The notes: generated by a model not told the origin, from the sequence alone. A stretch of 20,284 bases of DNA from Nocardioidaceae bacterium (GCA_013696365.1 JACCYS010000140.1:1-20284); one strand, 5' to 3'. Positions 1-7,124 are shown, counted from the first letter of the stretch. Numbers and translations: made by a program.

Positions 1-1
1 G

Positions 2-1210
2 TACGACTTCTACTCCGGCACCTCGATGTCGTCGCCGCACATCGCCGGGCTCGGTCTGCTGCTGCGCGACCTGCACCCCGCGTGGACGCCGATGGAGATC
101 AAGTCGGCGATGATGACCACCGCCTTCGACCACGCCACCACCACCTCGGCGTTCGAGCAGGGTGCCGGGTTCGTCGACCCGCGCGAGTTCGGCGAGCCCG
201 GTCTGGTGTACGACGCGGACGTCGACGACTGGGCCGACTTCCTGCTCGGGCAGGGCGTCGACATCGGCTACCCCGGCGCTCGCGCGCTGGACGCCAGCCA
301 GCTCAACCAGCCGTCGATCGCGGTCAACGAGCTCGCGGGCAAGGAGCGGGTGCGCCGTACCGTCACCAACGTCAGCGACGAGACGTTGTACCTGCGGCCG
401 ACCGTTAGCGGCATGGACGGCATCGACGTGGACGTCAGTCCTCGCCAGCTGATCGTCTCGCCGGGCGCCAAGGCGACCTACAAGGTGACGTTCAGCCACG
501 CGGGCGCGCCGTTCGGCGAGTATGCCCAGGGCCACCTCACCTGGAAGTCTCGGGACTTCGAGGTGCGCAGCCCGATGGTGGTCAATCCGGTGTCGGTCGC
601 TGCCCCGGCAGAGGTGTCCGGGACCGGCACCGACGGGAGCCTGACCTACGACATCACCGCCGGTGCGGATGCCACGATCGACCTCACGGTCAACGGGCTG
701 AGCAAGGGTGTGGTCGAGGAAGGGACGCTCGCCCCCGGCGCGCTGACCCTCAACCCGGCCGGCAACGCCAGCACGGCGGTTAGCCGGTTCCAGGTCGATG
801 CCGGGACGTCGCTGGCACGCGTCGACCTGGACGCCGCCGATGACGCCGACGACTTCGACCTGTTCGTCGTCAACGAGTCGTTCACCGCGTTCGCCGGGCA
901 GAGCGCCACCGGGTCGGCCGACGAGCGTGTCGAACTGATCGACCCGGAGCCCGGCAACTACTACGTGTTCGTGAACGCGTTCGCGACCAGTGATGGCAAG
1001 CCCGGTGACTACACGCTCACCAACTACGCGGTGCGCACGGGTCCGGCCGGCAACATGACGGTCGACCCGCAGTCGATCGACGCCCAGCTCGGCGAGACCT
1101 ACCCGGTCACGCTGGACTGGGCGGGGCTGGACCCCGCGCCCTACCTGGGCTGGGTCGGGTACTCCGGGTCCGAGCAGCCGACGATCGTCTCGATCGACGC
1201 TGGCCGATGA
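2..1210 (+). CDS. Subtilisin-family (S8) serine protease, C-terminal part only (5' end outside the window)
   Basis: The visible 402 residues begin just before the catalytic serine block GTSMSSPHIAG; the nucleophile Ser is encoded at 23-25. The Asp and His of the triad must lie upstream, outside the window. After the end of the protease domain there is a stretch with the pattern LNQPSIAV...RTVTNVS (visible residues about 103-198), which fits the fibronectin-III-like domain found after the catalytic domain in cucumisin-type subtilases. A beta-rich Asp/Gly-rich segment (about 255-345, ending DPEPGNYYVFVNAF...GDYTL) resembles a pre-peptidase C-terminal domain. There is no sorting motif or membrane segment at the C-terminus, so the enzyme is probably released outside the cell. 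The next gene encodes an SSI-type inhibitor lipoprotein 69 bases downstream. The family call is firm; the substrate cannot be read. Confidence 0.93.
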   Translation, partial: YDFYSGTSMSSPHIAGLGLLLRDLHPAWTPMEIKSAMMTTAFDHATTTSAFEQGAGFVDPREFGEPGLVYDADVDDWADFLLGQGVDIGYPGARALDASQLNQPSIAVNELAGKERVRRTVTNVSDETLYLRPTVSGMDGIDVDVSPRQLIVSPGAKATYKVTFSHAGAPFGEYAQGHLTWKSRDFEVRSPMVVNPVSVAAPAEVSGTGTDGSLTYDITAGADATIDLTVNGLSKGVVEEGTLAPGALTLNPAGNASTAVSRFQVDAGTSLARVDLDAADDADDFDLFVVNESFTAFAGQSATGSADERVELIDPEPGNYYVFVNAFATSDGKPGDYTLTNYAVRTGPAGNMTVDPQSIDAQLGETYPVTLDWAGLDPAPYLGWVGYSGSEQPTIVSIDAGR

Positions 1211-1279
1211 TGCGGGCAGCCTGAGGCACCGATGTGCAGGTGAGGTCCCGCCCGGCAAGCGGAACCAGCCGGCTCTGCG

Positions 1280-1762
1280 GTGCGTCAGAGTGAGGTGAGC
1301 CGGGTTTCGGCAGCATCCTGGGTGTTGATGGTGACGTGCGTGCTGGTGCTGGTCGCCGGTTGTGGCTCCGGGGCCGCGCAGACCGGGACGGCCCGGACGT
1401 CTGGCGAGGAGTCGACCGTGTCCGATGACAGCGAGCTGACCGTCACGGTCCGCGCGGATGCCGGCAAGGCCGAGCAGACCTTCCGGCTGCGCTGCGACCC
1501 GCCCGCCGGCGACCATCCCGACCCGGACACTGCGTGTGTTGCACTGGGCCAAGCGGCCGCAGCCTTGCAGCCGGTGCCCAAGCACCAGCTGTGCACCCAA
1601 ATCTACGGCGGCCCGCAGACCGCGACGGTGCAGGGCCGGTGGCGTGGCGAGCCGGTGGACGCCAGCTTCTCCCGCACGAACGGGTGCGAGATCGCCCGCT
1701 GGGATGCGCTCGCGCCACTGTTCGGTGACGCGACCGGCAGCCGTGGACGAGGTGGGATCTGA
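1280..1762 (+). CDS. Lipoprotein with subtilisin inhibitor (SSI, family I16) domain
   Basis: The protein has 160 residues. The N-terminus is a lipoprotein signal: hydrophobic stretch then VAGC, with the lipidated Cys at residue 28, so it should be anchored on the outer face of the membrane. Residues about 53-148 match the Streptomyces subtilisin inhibitor pattern: RLRCDPPAGDHPDPDTAC, then LCTQIYGG, QGRWRGEPV and FSRTNGCE. The four cysteines (72, 86, 105, 136) correspond to the two SSI disulfides. Aligning CTQIY with the CPMVY reactive loop of SSI puts Gln107 at P1 and Ile108 at P1'. It follows the subtilase gene on the same strand, suggesting the inhibitor guards the cell envelope against that protease; this is inference. 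The GTG start at 1280 is weakly supported; an in-frame GTG at 1295 would still leave a complete signal peptide. Confidence 0.82.
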   Translation: MRQSEVSRVSAASWVLMVTCVLVLVAGCGSGAAQTGTARTSGEESTVSDDSELTVTVRADAGKAEQTFRLRCDPPAGDHPDPDTACVALGQAAAALQPVPKHQLCTQIYGGPQTATVQGRWRGEPVDASFSRTNGCEIARWDALAPLFGDATGSRGRGGI

Positions 1763-1780
1763 CCGGCGTCGACGGTTGGC

Positions 1781-1786
1781 TAGCGT
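1781..1786 (+). promoter_or_regulatory. -10 element of a leaderless promoter for the cytidine-deaminase-like gene
   Basis: TAGCGT lies 7 bases before the GTG at 1794, with a CTGACC -35-like hexamer at 1759-1764 (16-base spacer). This spacing puts the transcription start at or next to the start codon. There is no convincing Shine-Dalgarno sequence. Confidence 0.5.
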
Positions 1787-1793
1787 CAGCGGG

Positions 1794-2141
1794 GTGAATG
1801 TTGACGTCACCGATCCGGAGAACCGCAAGCTGATCGTGCTGGCACGCAGCAGCCGAGCGCGTACGGGTGCGCGCGAGGGGGCAGCCGTACGCGACCTCGA
1901 CGGCCGCACCTACACCGCGGCCACCGTGGCGTTGCCGTCGCTGCAGGTCTCGGCTCTGGCGCTGGCAACCGCTATGGCCGTCTCGTCCGGCGCGACCGGG
2001 CTGGAGGCCGCGGCGGTTGTCACCGACGCCGACGCCGCGGCCGACGCCGACCTAGCGGTGATCGCAGACCTCGCCGGTCCCGGCACACCCGTCCTGGTCG
2101 CCGACTCGAGTGGGCAGCTCAGGAGCCAGGAGCACACATGA
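1794..2141 (+). CDS. Cytidine deaminase-like protein lacking the zinc ligands
   Basis: The protein has 115 residues. The segment LARSSRARTGAREGAAVRDLDGR (about 16-38) followed by TYTAATVALPSLQVSALALATAMAVSSG follows the fold pattern of small cytidine deaminases (core strands, then the helix that normally carries the catalytic motif). The HAE/CAE motif is replaced by SALALAT and there is no PCxxC; the protein contains no cysteine at all. It therefore cannot bind the catalytic zinc in the usual way and is unlikely to be an active deaminase. Such proteins sit next to era in several actinobacteria, from family knowledge. Start chosen at GTG 1794 because upstream in-frame sequence overlaps the SSI gene and a -10 element lies 7 bases upstream. 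The stop overlaps the next start by ATGA. The actual role is unknown. Confidence 0.72.
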   Translation: MNVDVTDPENRKLIVLARSSRARTGAREGAAVRDLDGRTYTAATVALPSLQVSALALATAMAVSSGATGLEAAAVVTDADAAADADLAVIADLAGPGTPVLVADSSGQLRSQEHT

Positions 2142-3073
2142 GCCGGTCGCCCGGTGCCCTCTTGGTGATCTCGGGCACCGCGCTGTTCGGCACGGTCGGC
2201 ACCGCCCGCGTTCTCGGACCCGACGATGCCTCGTCGTTCGCGGTCGCGTTCGCCCGGCTGTTGCTGTCTGCGCTGGTGATGGTCGGGCTTGGCGTGGTCG
2301 TCGCCCGGCGAAACCGACGAGGATCCGCCGCCGCGGGCGCCGGTTCCCGGGTGGTCGCAGGGCTGGTGCGCTCGCCGGTGGTCTGGGGAGCCGCGGTGGC
2401 GCAGGCGTCCTTCCAGGTGTGCTTCCTCGCGGCCGTCGTCCGCAGCGGTGTCGCGTCCGGCACGTTGGTGGCGATCGGCTCCGCACCGTTGCTCACCGGG
2501 CTGGCGGTGACCGTGCGGACCCGCCGACCGACCGCCGGTTGGCTGGTATCGACGCTCGTCGGGCTGCTGGGGCTCGTGTTGCTTGTGGGTGTCGGTGATG
2601 GGCTCGGCCGCAACGACCCACTCGGGTTGCTGCTCGCCCTGGGTGCGGCCGCGTCTTACGCCGGCTACATCATCGCTAGCGGCGGTCTGCTGCGGTTGCG
2701 GCAGACCCTCGATTCCTCGCTGCCGGTGGTGTTCACCTTGGCTGTCGTGCTGATCAGCCCGGTGCTCGTCCTGGCGGACTGGTCGTGGGTGGCCAGCGTC
2801 GACGGACTGCTGATGCTGGCCTGGCTCGCCCTGGTGCCTACGGTGCTGGCGTACGCGCTGTTCAACCGCGGGCTGCGGCATGTCGATGCGCCGACGGCTG
2901 CGACGCTGGGGTTGGTCGAGCCGGTGGTCGCGACCGCGTTGGCGGTGCTGGTGCTCGCTGAGTCGATGACGCCGGTGCAGTGGCTCGGCGCGGTGCTGAT
3001 CGGTGCCGCCGTGGTGTTGGTCGCCCGGCTCGGTGTGCAGCCCCCGGCCGCAGCCCTAGCAGGTGCGCGATGA
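2138..3073 (+). CDS. EamA/DMT-family transporter
   Basis: The product is an integral membrane protein of 311 residues made almost entirely of hydrophobic helices, about ten in two repeated halves, as expected for the drug/metabolite transporter superfamily. The second half carries the typical GLRHVDAPTAATLGLVEPVVATALAVLVLAE stretch near residues 246-276. Family members export amino acids, metabolites or drugs; the substrate cannot be inferred here. The ATG start overlaps the stop of the preceding gene (ATGA), so the two are probably translationally coupled. The 3' end runs into the era start region, so cdd-like, eamA-like and era probably form one transcript. Confidence 0.9.
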   Translation: MSRSPGALLVISGTALFGTVGTARVLGPDDASSFAVAFARLLLSALVMVGLGVVVARRNRRGSAAAGAGSRVVAGLVRSPVVWGAAVAQASFQVCFLAAVVRSGVASGTLVAIGSAPLLTGLAVTVRTRRPTAGWLVSTLVGLLGLVLLVGVGDGLGRNDPLGLLLALGAAASYAGYIIASGGLLRLRQTLDSSLPVVFTLAVVLISPVLVLADWSWVASVDGLLMLAWLALVPTVLAYALFNRGLRHVDAPTAATLGLVEPVVATALAVLVLAESMTPVQWLGAVLIGAAVVLVARLGVQPPAAALAGAR

Positions 3074-4028
3074 TCTCCCGGTGACCCGCGAAGCACCTGC
3101 CCCCGGCCCAGAGGCCAGTTTCCGCAGTGGATTCGCCTGCTTCGTCGGGCGACCCAACGCCGGCAAGTCGACGCTGACCAACGCGATGGTCGGCGCCAAG
3201 GTGGCGATCACGTCGTCGCGTCCACAGACCACTCGGCACGCCGTCCGCGGCCTGGTGAACCGTGCCGACAGCCAGCTGATCGTCGTCGACACCCCCGGGC
3301 TGCACCGTCCGCGGACCCTGCTCGGCGAGCGACTGAACGATCTGGTCCGCAGCACCTGGGCGGAGGTGGACGTCATCGGCGTGTGCCTGCCGTGCGATCA
3401 GCGCGTCGGCCCGGGTGACCGCTATCTGGTCGGTGAGATCGCGGCACTGCGGCGCCGACCGGTGGTGGCCGTGGCCACCAAGACCGACCTGGTGCAGCCG
3501 GGGCGCATCGCCGAGCATCTGAGCGCCGTCGCCGAGCTGGGGGAGCGGGTCGGCGTTGCGTGGGATGAGGTGGTGCCGGTCTCGGCGACGACCGGGGACA
3601 ACGTCGACCTGCTCAGCGACCTGCTTGCCGCGCGACTGCCCTCCGGTCCGATGCTGTACCCCGAAGGGGATTTGACCGACGAGCCGGAGGAGACCTTGGT
3701 CGCCGAGCTCATCCGTGAGGCGGCGCTCGAGGGGGTCCGCGACGAGTTGCCGCACTCGATCGCGGTGGTGATCGAGGAGATGGTGCCGCGCGCCGATCGT
3801 GCTCCGGACCGGCCGCTGATGGACGTACGGGCCCGGGTGTTCGTCGAGCGGGAGAGCCAGAAGGGCATCGTGATCGGGCACCGCGGTGAGCGGCTCAAAC
3901 AGATCGGGTCACAGTCCCGCGCGCAGATCGAGCGCATCTTGGGCACGCCGGTCTACCTCGACCTGCACGTCAAGGTCGCCAAGGACTGGCAGCGCGACCC
4001 CCGCCAGCTGCGCCGCCTCGGTTTCTGA
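3063..4028 (+). CDS. era: GTPase Era
   Basis: Era is an essential small GTPase that binds 16S rRNA and helps mature the 30S subunit. With the GTG start at 3063 the product has 321 residues. All GTPase motifs are visible: G1 GRPNAGKS (29-36), the effector segment TSSRPQTTRH, G3 DTPG (76-79), G4 as TKTD (140s region; Thr in place of the Asn of NKxD, a variant common in actinobacteria) and G5 SAT. The C-terminal KH domain shows GHRGERLKQIGSQSR and ends HVKVAKDWQRDPRQLRRLGF, the standard Era terminus. The start is uncertain: GTG 3081 would give a 7-base gap after the transporter instead of an 11-base overlap, and neither has a good ribosome binding site. Confidence 0.96.
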   Translation: MRDDLPVTREAPAPGPEASFRSGFACFVGRPNAGKSTLTNAMVGAKVAITSSRPQTTRHAVRGLVNRADSQLIVVDTPGLHRPRTLLGERLNDLVRSTWAEVDVIGVCLPCDQRVGPGDRYLVGEIAALRRRPVVAVATKTDLVQPGRIAEHLSAVAELGERVGVAWDEVVPVSATTGDNVDLLSDLLAARLPSGPMLYPEGDLTDEPEETLVAELIREAALEGVRDELPHSIAVVIEEMVPRADRAPDRPLMDVRARVFVERESQKGIVIGHRGERLKQIGSQSRAQIERILGTPVYLDLHVKVAKDWQRDPRQLRRLGF

Positions 4029-4039
4029 GCCTGTTACCT

Positions 4040-4060
4040 GCCCGGGCCACCTACCCGGGT
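4040..4060. terminator. Possible bidirectional terminator hairpin between era and the GNAT gene
   Basis: Two CCCGGG blocks (4041-4046 and 4054-4059) flank a 7-base spacer in the 22-base gap between two convergent genes. The stem is short and has no T tract, so the assignment rests mostly on position. Confidence 0.3.
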
Positions 4061-5073
4061 CGCTGCAGCTCGGCGCTGCGGCCGACCACGAAGCAACCCA
4101 GTGCATCGTTGACCGCCAGCATGTGCCGGTTTGACTCGGCGTTCCAGGTGTCGATGTAGCGCACCTGCGGTTCACGGTCGGCCAGCAGTCGCAGCATCGC
4201 GATCTTGAGTCGCAGACCCAGCTTGTGCCCGCGGTGCGCGGCGACGACGGCAGTGTCCTCCTGCGAGGCGATCCACGGGCGGTCACCGTCGACAACGATC
4301 ACCGTCTGCCCAGCGGGCGCGCCGTCGCTGCGCCGCTTGGCCAGGAGTCGGTGCAGCCGGAAGCCGCGCGCCGTCATGGCCTGCTCGTAGGCTCGCACCC
4401 GCTCGGCTGGCCAGGCGTCGTCCTCGAGCACGAGGTCGTCCAGGGGTGCGTCGTTGATCGCGGTGTGCACCGTGAGCAGGTCGGGCACCAGGTCGGGTGG
4501 CGCCGGGTTGGCCAGGTCGACCAACTCGTAGTCGCTCGACGCCGCCTCCGCCTGCGCCAGCAGGTCGTCGAGGCCGGCCCGGTCGAGGTCAGCCCGGTCG
4601 AGGTCAGCAACGCGCAGCCGGCGCTGGGCGGCGACCATCCCGAGGGTGAAACCGCGCCGCTCCCAGAATGCCTGGCGGGGACTGTCCAGCCATCCGTCTG
4701 CCAACACTCGGGGGCGGCCGTCCAGCCGGATCGCCTCGTCGACGCACCGCACCAACGATCGACCGAGGCCGCGGCCGCGGTGCTCGGGGTGAACCTCGAG
4801 GTCGATGAACGCGAGATCGGGATTGTCCCAGTGGCTGATGCCGATCTCGGCGTACCCGGCGAGCATGTCGCCGGCATAGGTCACCAGCAGCCGGTGCGTC
4901 GGGTGCATGTCCCAGCCGTAGGAGTGCCGCCGCCGCACGTGCGCTGCGTCGACCGGGTCCAGGTGCGGTGCATCGGCAGCCTGGGCCGCGTTCGCGACCG
5001 ATGCCAACGCCGCCGCGTCGGTCTCACTAAGCGTCGCAGGATCCAGCTCACTGACCTGCTCGGTGACGCCCAT
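4051..5073 (-). CDS. GNAT-family N-acetyltransferase with two acetyltransferase domains
   Basis: The protein has 340 residues, about twice the length of a single GNAT domain. The first domain carries motif A as IDLEVHPEHRGRGLGRSLV (about 90-108), which binds the acetyl-CoA pyrophosphate. The second has a related VVAAHRGHKLGLRLKIAML stretch (about 276-294) followed by TWNAESNRHMLAVNDALG, typical of the C-terminal half of tandem GNAT proteins of actinobacteria. The natural substrate is unknown. The ATG at 5073 is the only start that leaves the leuA regulatory region free. Upstream in-frame codons on this strand run far into leuA without a stop, but that extension is antisense to leuA and not credible. 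A 15-base tandem duplication (4578-4607) repeats the residues ADLDR in the linker. Confidence 0.88.
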   Translation of the reverse strand: MGVTEQVSELDPATLSETDAAALASVANAAQAADAPHLDPVDAAHVRRRHSYGWDMHPTHRLLVTYAGDMLAGYAEIGISHWDNPDLAFIDLEVHPEHRGRGLGRSLVRCVDEAIRLDGRPRVLADGWLDSPRQAFWERRGFTLGMVAAQRRLRVADLDRADLDRAGLDDLLAQAEAASSDYELVDLANPAPPDLVPDLLTVHTAINDAPLDDLVLEDDAWPAERVRAYEQAMTARGFRLHRLLAKRRSDGAPAGQTVIVVDGDRPWIASQEDTAVVAAHRGHKLGLRLKIAMLRLLADREPQVRYIDTWNAESNRHMLAVNDALGCFVVGRSAELQRPG

Positions 5074-5106
5074 GCGGCTAAGGCAACCACCACGTGGACG
5101 GTGCCG

Positions 5107-5136
5107 TCGACCGAGTTTCCGGTGCTGGGCTAGTCT
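5107..5136 (+). promoter_or_regulatory. leuA promoter
   Basis: TCGACC (5107-5112) and TAGTCT (5131-5136) with an 18-base spacer form a plausible housekeeping promoter. The expected start point (about 5143) lies only a few bases before the leader peptide ATG at 5147, so the leader peptide would be read from a nearly leaderless mRNA. Confidence 0.5.
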
Positions 5137-5146
5137 GTGGGCCACC

Positions 5147-5191
5147 ATGCGCGACGTGTTGCTCCTCCTTGTGTGCCGCGGCGAGGCCTGA
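5147..5191 (+). CDS. leuL: Leucine leader peptide for leuA (14 residues)
   Basis: A short frame reads MRDVLLLLVCRGEA and stop. Four consecutive Leu codons (TTG CTC CTC CTT, 5159-5170) sit in the centre. It lies 71 bases before leuA, directly behind a promoter-like sequence, and its stop codon falls inside the leader RNA hairpin. This is the layout of a ribosome-sensed attenuation or translational-control peptide: shortage of charged Leu-tRNA would stall the ribosome at 5159-5170. The symbol is used by analogy with other leucine leader peptides. Expression is not proven from sequence alone. Confidence 0.72.
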   Translation: MRDVLLLLVCRGEA

Positions 5192-5253
5192 CCAGGCCGG
5201 ATCCTCGTCGCGGAGTCGTGCCGCGCCGGTCGCCTGACCGTCCACCCAGGAGC
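5161..5253 (+). promoter_or_regulatory. leuA leader RNA with stem, possible pseudoknot and Shine-Dalgarno sequestering pairing
   Basis: Bases 5176-5186 pair with 5203-5213 over 11 bp (one G-U). The loop segment GGCCGG (5195-5200) can pair with CCGGTC (5226-5231, one G-U), making an H-type pseudoknot. A competing small hairpin is CGGTC/GACCG (5227-5231 with 5236-5240). GCTCCT within the Leu codons (5161-5166) is fully complementary to AGGAGC (5248-5253), which contains the leuA ribosome binding site. A conserved pseudoknot upstream of actinobacterial leuA genes has been described under the name LEU element; this is probably an instance, though I cannot align it here. Confidence 0.62.
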
Positions 5254-5262
5254 CCCGTCACC

Positions 5263-6978
5263 ATGGCCGTACACCCCCAGCAGCCCAGCGGTATGCCGTT
5301 TGAGCGCTACCGCGCATTCCCTCCCATCGAGCTGCCCGACCGCACCTGGCCGGAGCGCACCATCACCGCCGCACCCCGCTGGTGTGCCGTGGACCTGCGC
5401 GACGGCAACCAAGCCCTGATCGACCCGATGAGCGGCGAGCGCAAGCGCCGCTTCTTCGAGCTGCTTGTGGGCATGGGCTACAAGGAGATCGAGGTCGGGT
5501 TCCCGTCGGCCAGCCAGACCGACTTCGACTTCGTCCGCGAGATCATCGAGGGTGACCTCATCCCCGACGACGTCACGATCCAGGTGCTCACCCAGGCCCG
5601 CGACGAGTTGATCGAGCGCACCTTCGAGTCCGTACGCGGAGCCAAGCAGGCCATCGTGCACCTCTACAACTCCACCTCCACGCTGCAGCGCCGGGTGGTG
5701 TTCGGGCTGGACCGCGACGGCATCCGCGACATCGCTGTACGGGGTGCACAGACGTGCGCCAAGTTCGCTGAGAGCATGGCCGACACCGACATTTCCTTCG
5801 AGTACTCCCCGGAGTCCTACACCGGCACCGAGCTCGAGTTCGCCGTGGATGTCTGCAACGCGGTCAACGCGGTGTGGCAGCCCACGCCGCAGCGGCAGAC
5901 GATCATCAACCTGCCTGCCACGGTCGAGATGGCCACGCCGAACGTGTACGCCGACTCGATCGAGTGGATGGGACGGCACCTGGCGTCCCGCGACTCGGTG
6001 GCGCTGTCGCTGCACCCGCACAACGACCGCGGCACCGCGATCGCCGCCGCCGAGCTGGGCTACCTGGCCGGTGCCGACCGGATCGAAGGCTGCCTGTTCG
6101 GCAACGGCGAGCGCACCGGCAACGTGTGCCTGGTGACGCTGGGCATGAACCTGTTCAGTCAGGGGGTTGACCCGCAGATCGACTTCGCCGACATCGACGA
6201 GATCCGCCGCACGGTGGAGCACTGCAACCAGCTGCCGGTCGGGGAGCGGCACCCGTACGGAGGCGACCTGGTCTTCACCGCGTTCTCCGGCTCGCACCAG
6301 GACGCCATCAAGAAGGGCTTCGAGGCGCTCGAGCGGCAGGCCGCCGGCGCAGGGGTGCCCGTCAGCGAGCACCCCTGGGAGGTGCCGTACCTGCCGATCG
6401 ACCCGCACGACATCGGTCGGTCGTATGAGGCGGTCATCCGGGTCAACAGCCAGTCGGGCAAGGGCGGCGTCGCTTACGTGATGAAGGCCGAGCACAAGCT
6501 GGACCTGCCGCGGCGGCTGCAGATCGAGTTCAGCCGGGTCGTGCAGCAGCTGACCGAGGCCGAGGGCGGTGAGGTGTCGGCAGAGACGATCTGGCGGGTC
6601 TTCAACGCCGAGTATCTCGCGCCGGACGACCGGCTTCGGCTCAACTCGGTGCACACGTCGGCAGCGGCCGGTGAGCACGATGCGCTGACGGTGAACGTCT
6701 ACATCGACGGTGAGCCGCACGCTCTGCACGGACAGGGCAACGGCCCGATCGCGGCGTTCGTCGACGCGCTCTCGGGGCTGGAAGTCGACGTACGGGTGCT
6801 GGACTACACCGAGCACGCGCTCTCGTCGGGCGACGACGCGCAGGCCGCCGCGTACGTGGAGTGTGCCGTCGGCGGCCAGGTGCTGTGGGGGGTTGGCGTC
6901 GATCCCAACATCGTCACCGCGTCATTGCGTGCGGTGCTGTCGGCGGTGAACCGGGCGGGCAGGTCCGCGGTCGTCTGA
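5263..6978 (+). CDS. leuA: 2-isopropylmalate synthase
   Basis: LeuA condenses acetyl-CoA with 2-oxoisovalerate, the first committed step of leucine synthesis. The product has 571 residues. The TIM-barrel domain shows the metal and substrate motif RDGNQALIDPM (46-56), HPHNDRG with the two metal-binding histidines (251, 253), GCLFGNGERTGN, and SGSHQDAIKKG. The C-terminal third (from about 430) is the leucine-binding regulatory domain, ending in ECAVGGQVLWGVGVDPNIVTASLRAVLSAVNR. The length fits the actinobacterial LeuA type. ATG 5263 is chosen because AGGAG (5248-5252) precedes it and the conserved protein begins shortly after; an in-frame ATG at 5137 would run through the leader region. Control by leucine availability through the upstream leader is likely, plus feedback inhibition by leucine known for this family. 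Confidence 0.97.
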   Translation: MAVHPQQPSGMPFERYRAFPPIELPDRTWPERTITAAPRWCAVDLRDGNQALIDPMSGERKRRFFELLVGMGYKEIEVGFPSASQTDFDFVREIIEGDLIPDDVTIQVLTQARDELIERTFESVRGAKQAIVHLYNSTSTLQRRVVFGLDRDGIRDIAVRGAQTCAKFAESMADTDISFEYSPESYTGTELEFAVDVCNAVNAVWQPTPQRQTIINLPATVEMATPNVYADSIEWMGRHLASRDSVALSLHPHNDRGTAIAAAELGYLAGADRIEGCLFGNGERTGNVCLVTLGMNLFSQGVDPQIDFADIDEIRRTVEHCNQLPVGERHPYGGDLVFTAFSGSHQDAIKKGFEALERQAAGAGVPVSEHPWEVPYLPIDPHDIGRSYEAVIRVNSQSGKGGVAYVMKAEHKLDLPRRLQIEFSRVVQQLTEAEGGEVSAETIWRVFNAEYLAPDDRLRLNSVHTSAAAGEHDALTVNVYIDGEPHALHGQGNGPIAAFVDALSGLEVDVRVLDYTEHALSSGDDAQAAAYVECAVGGQVLWGVGVDPNIVTASLRAVLSAVNRAGRSAVV

Positions 6979-7028
6979 GTCTGCCGCCACCCCGCTGCCC
7001 CGCTGCCGGCCCGCCGCGCGCCCGCCCC

Positions 7029-7110
7029 GCGCGCCACGTAAACGTGGGTGCCGCACCCTTTACGTGGCGCGCATGCCACGTAAAGGACCTGCGCGCCACG
7101 TAAACGTGGC
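7029..7110. repeat. Cluster of CCACGTAAA palindromic repeats between leuA and recO
   Basis: Four copies of CCACGTAAA occur in 76 bases: plus strand at 7034-7042, 7076-7084 and 7096-7104, minus strand at 7059-7067. The 19-base unit GCGCGCCACGTAAACGTGG is present exactly twice (7029-7047 and 7091-7109). Each copy folds as a CCACG-TAAA-CGTGG hairpin. Between them, 7057-7068 and 7075-7086 form a perfect 12-bp inverted repeat with a 6-base loop. No T tract follows, so it is not a standard terminator, though it could stop leuA transcripts. The recO promoter lies just downstream. Confidence 0.85.
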
Positions 7111-7124
7111 AGAGCGCGGCCGGG

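Noticed and set aside
5137..5262. Upstream in-frame ATG for leuA at 5137
   Set aside because: The added residues are Arg/Pro-rich and unlike LeuA, the region holds the leader peptide and RNA structure, and AGGAG points to ATG 5263.
5074..6816. Very long minus-strand open frame continuing from the GNAT gene through all of leuA
   Set aside because: It is antisense to leuA, whose product is unmistakable. High GC content leaves few stops on the opposite strand; the GNAT domain starts at 5073.
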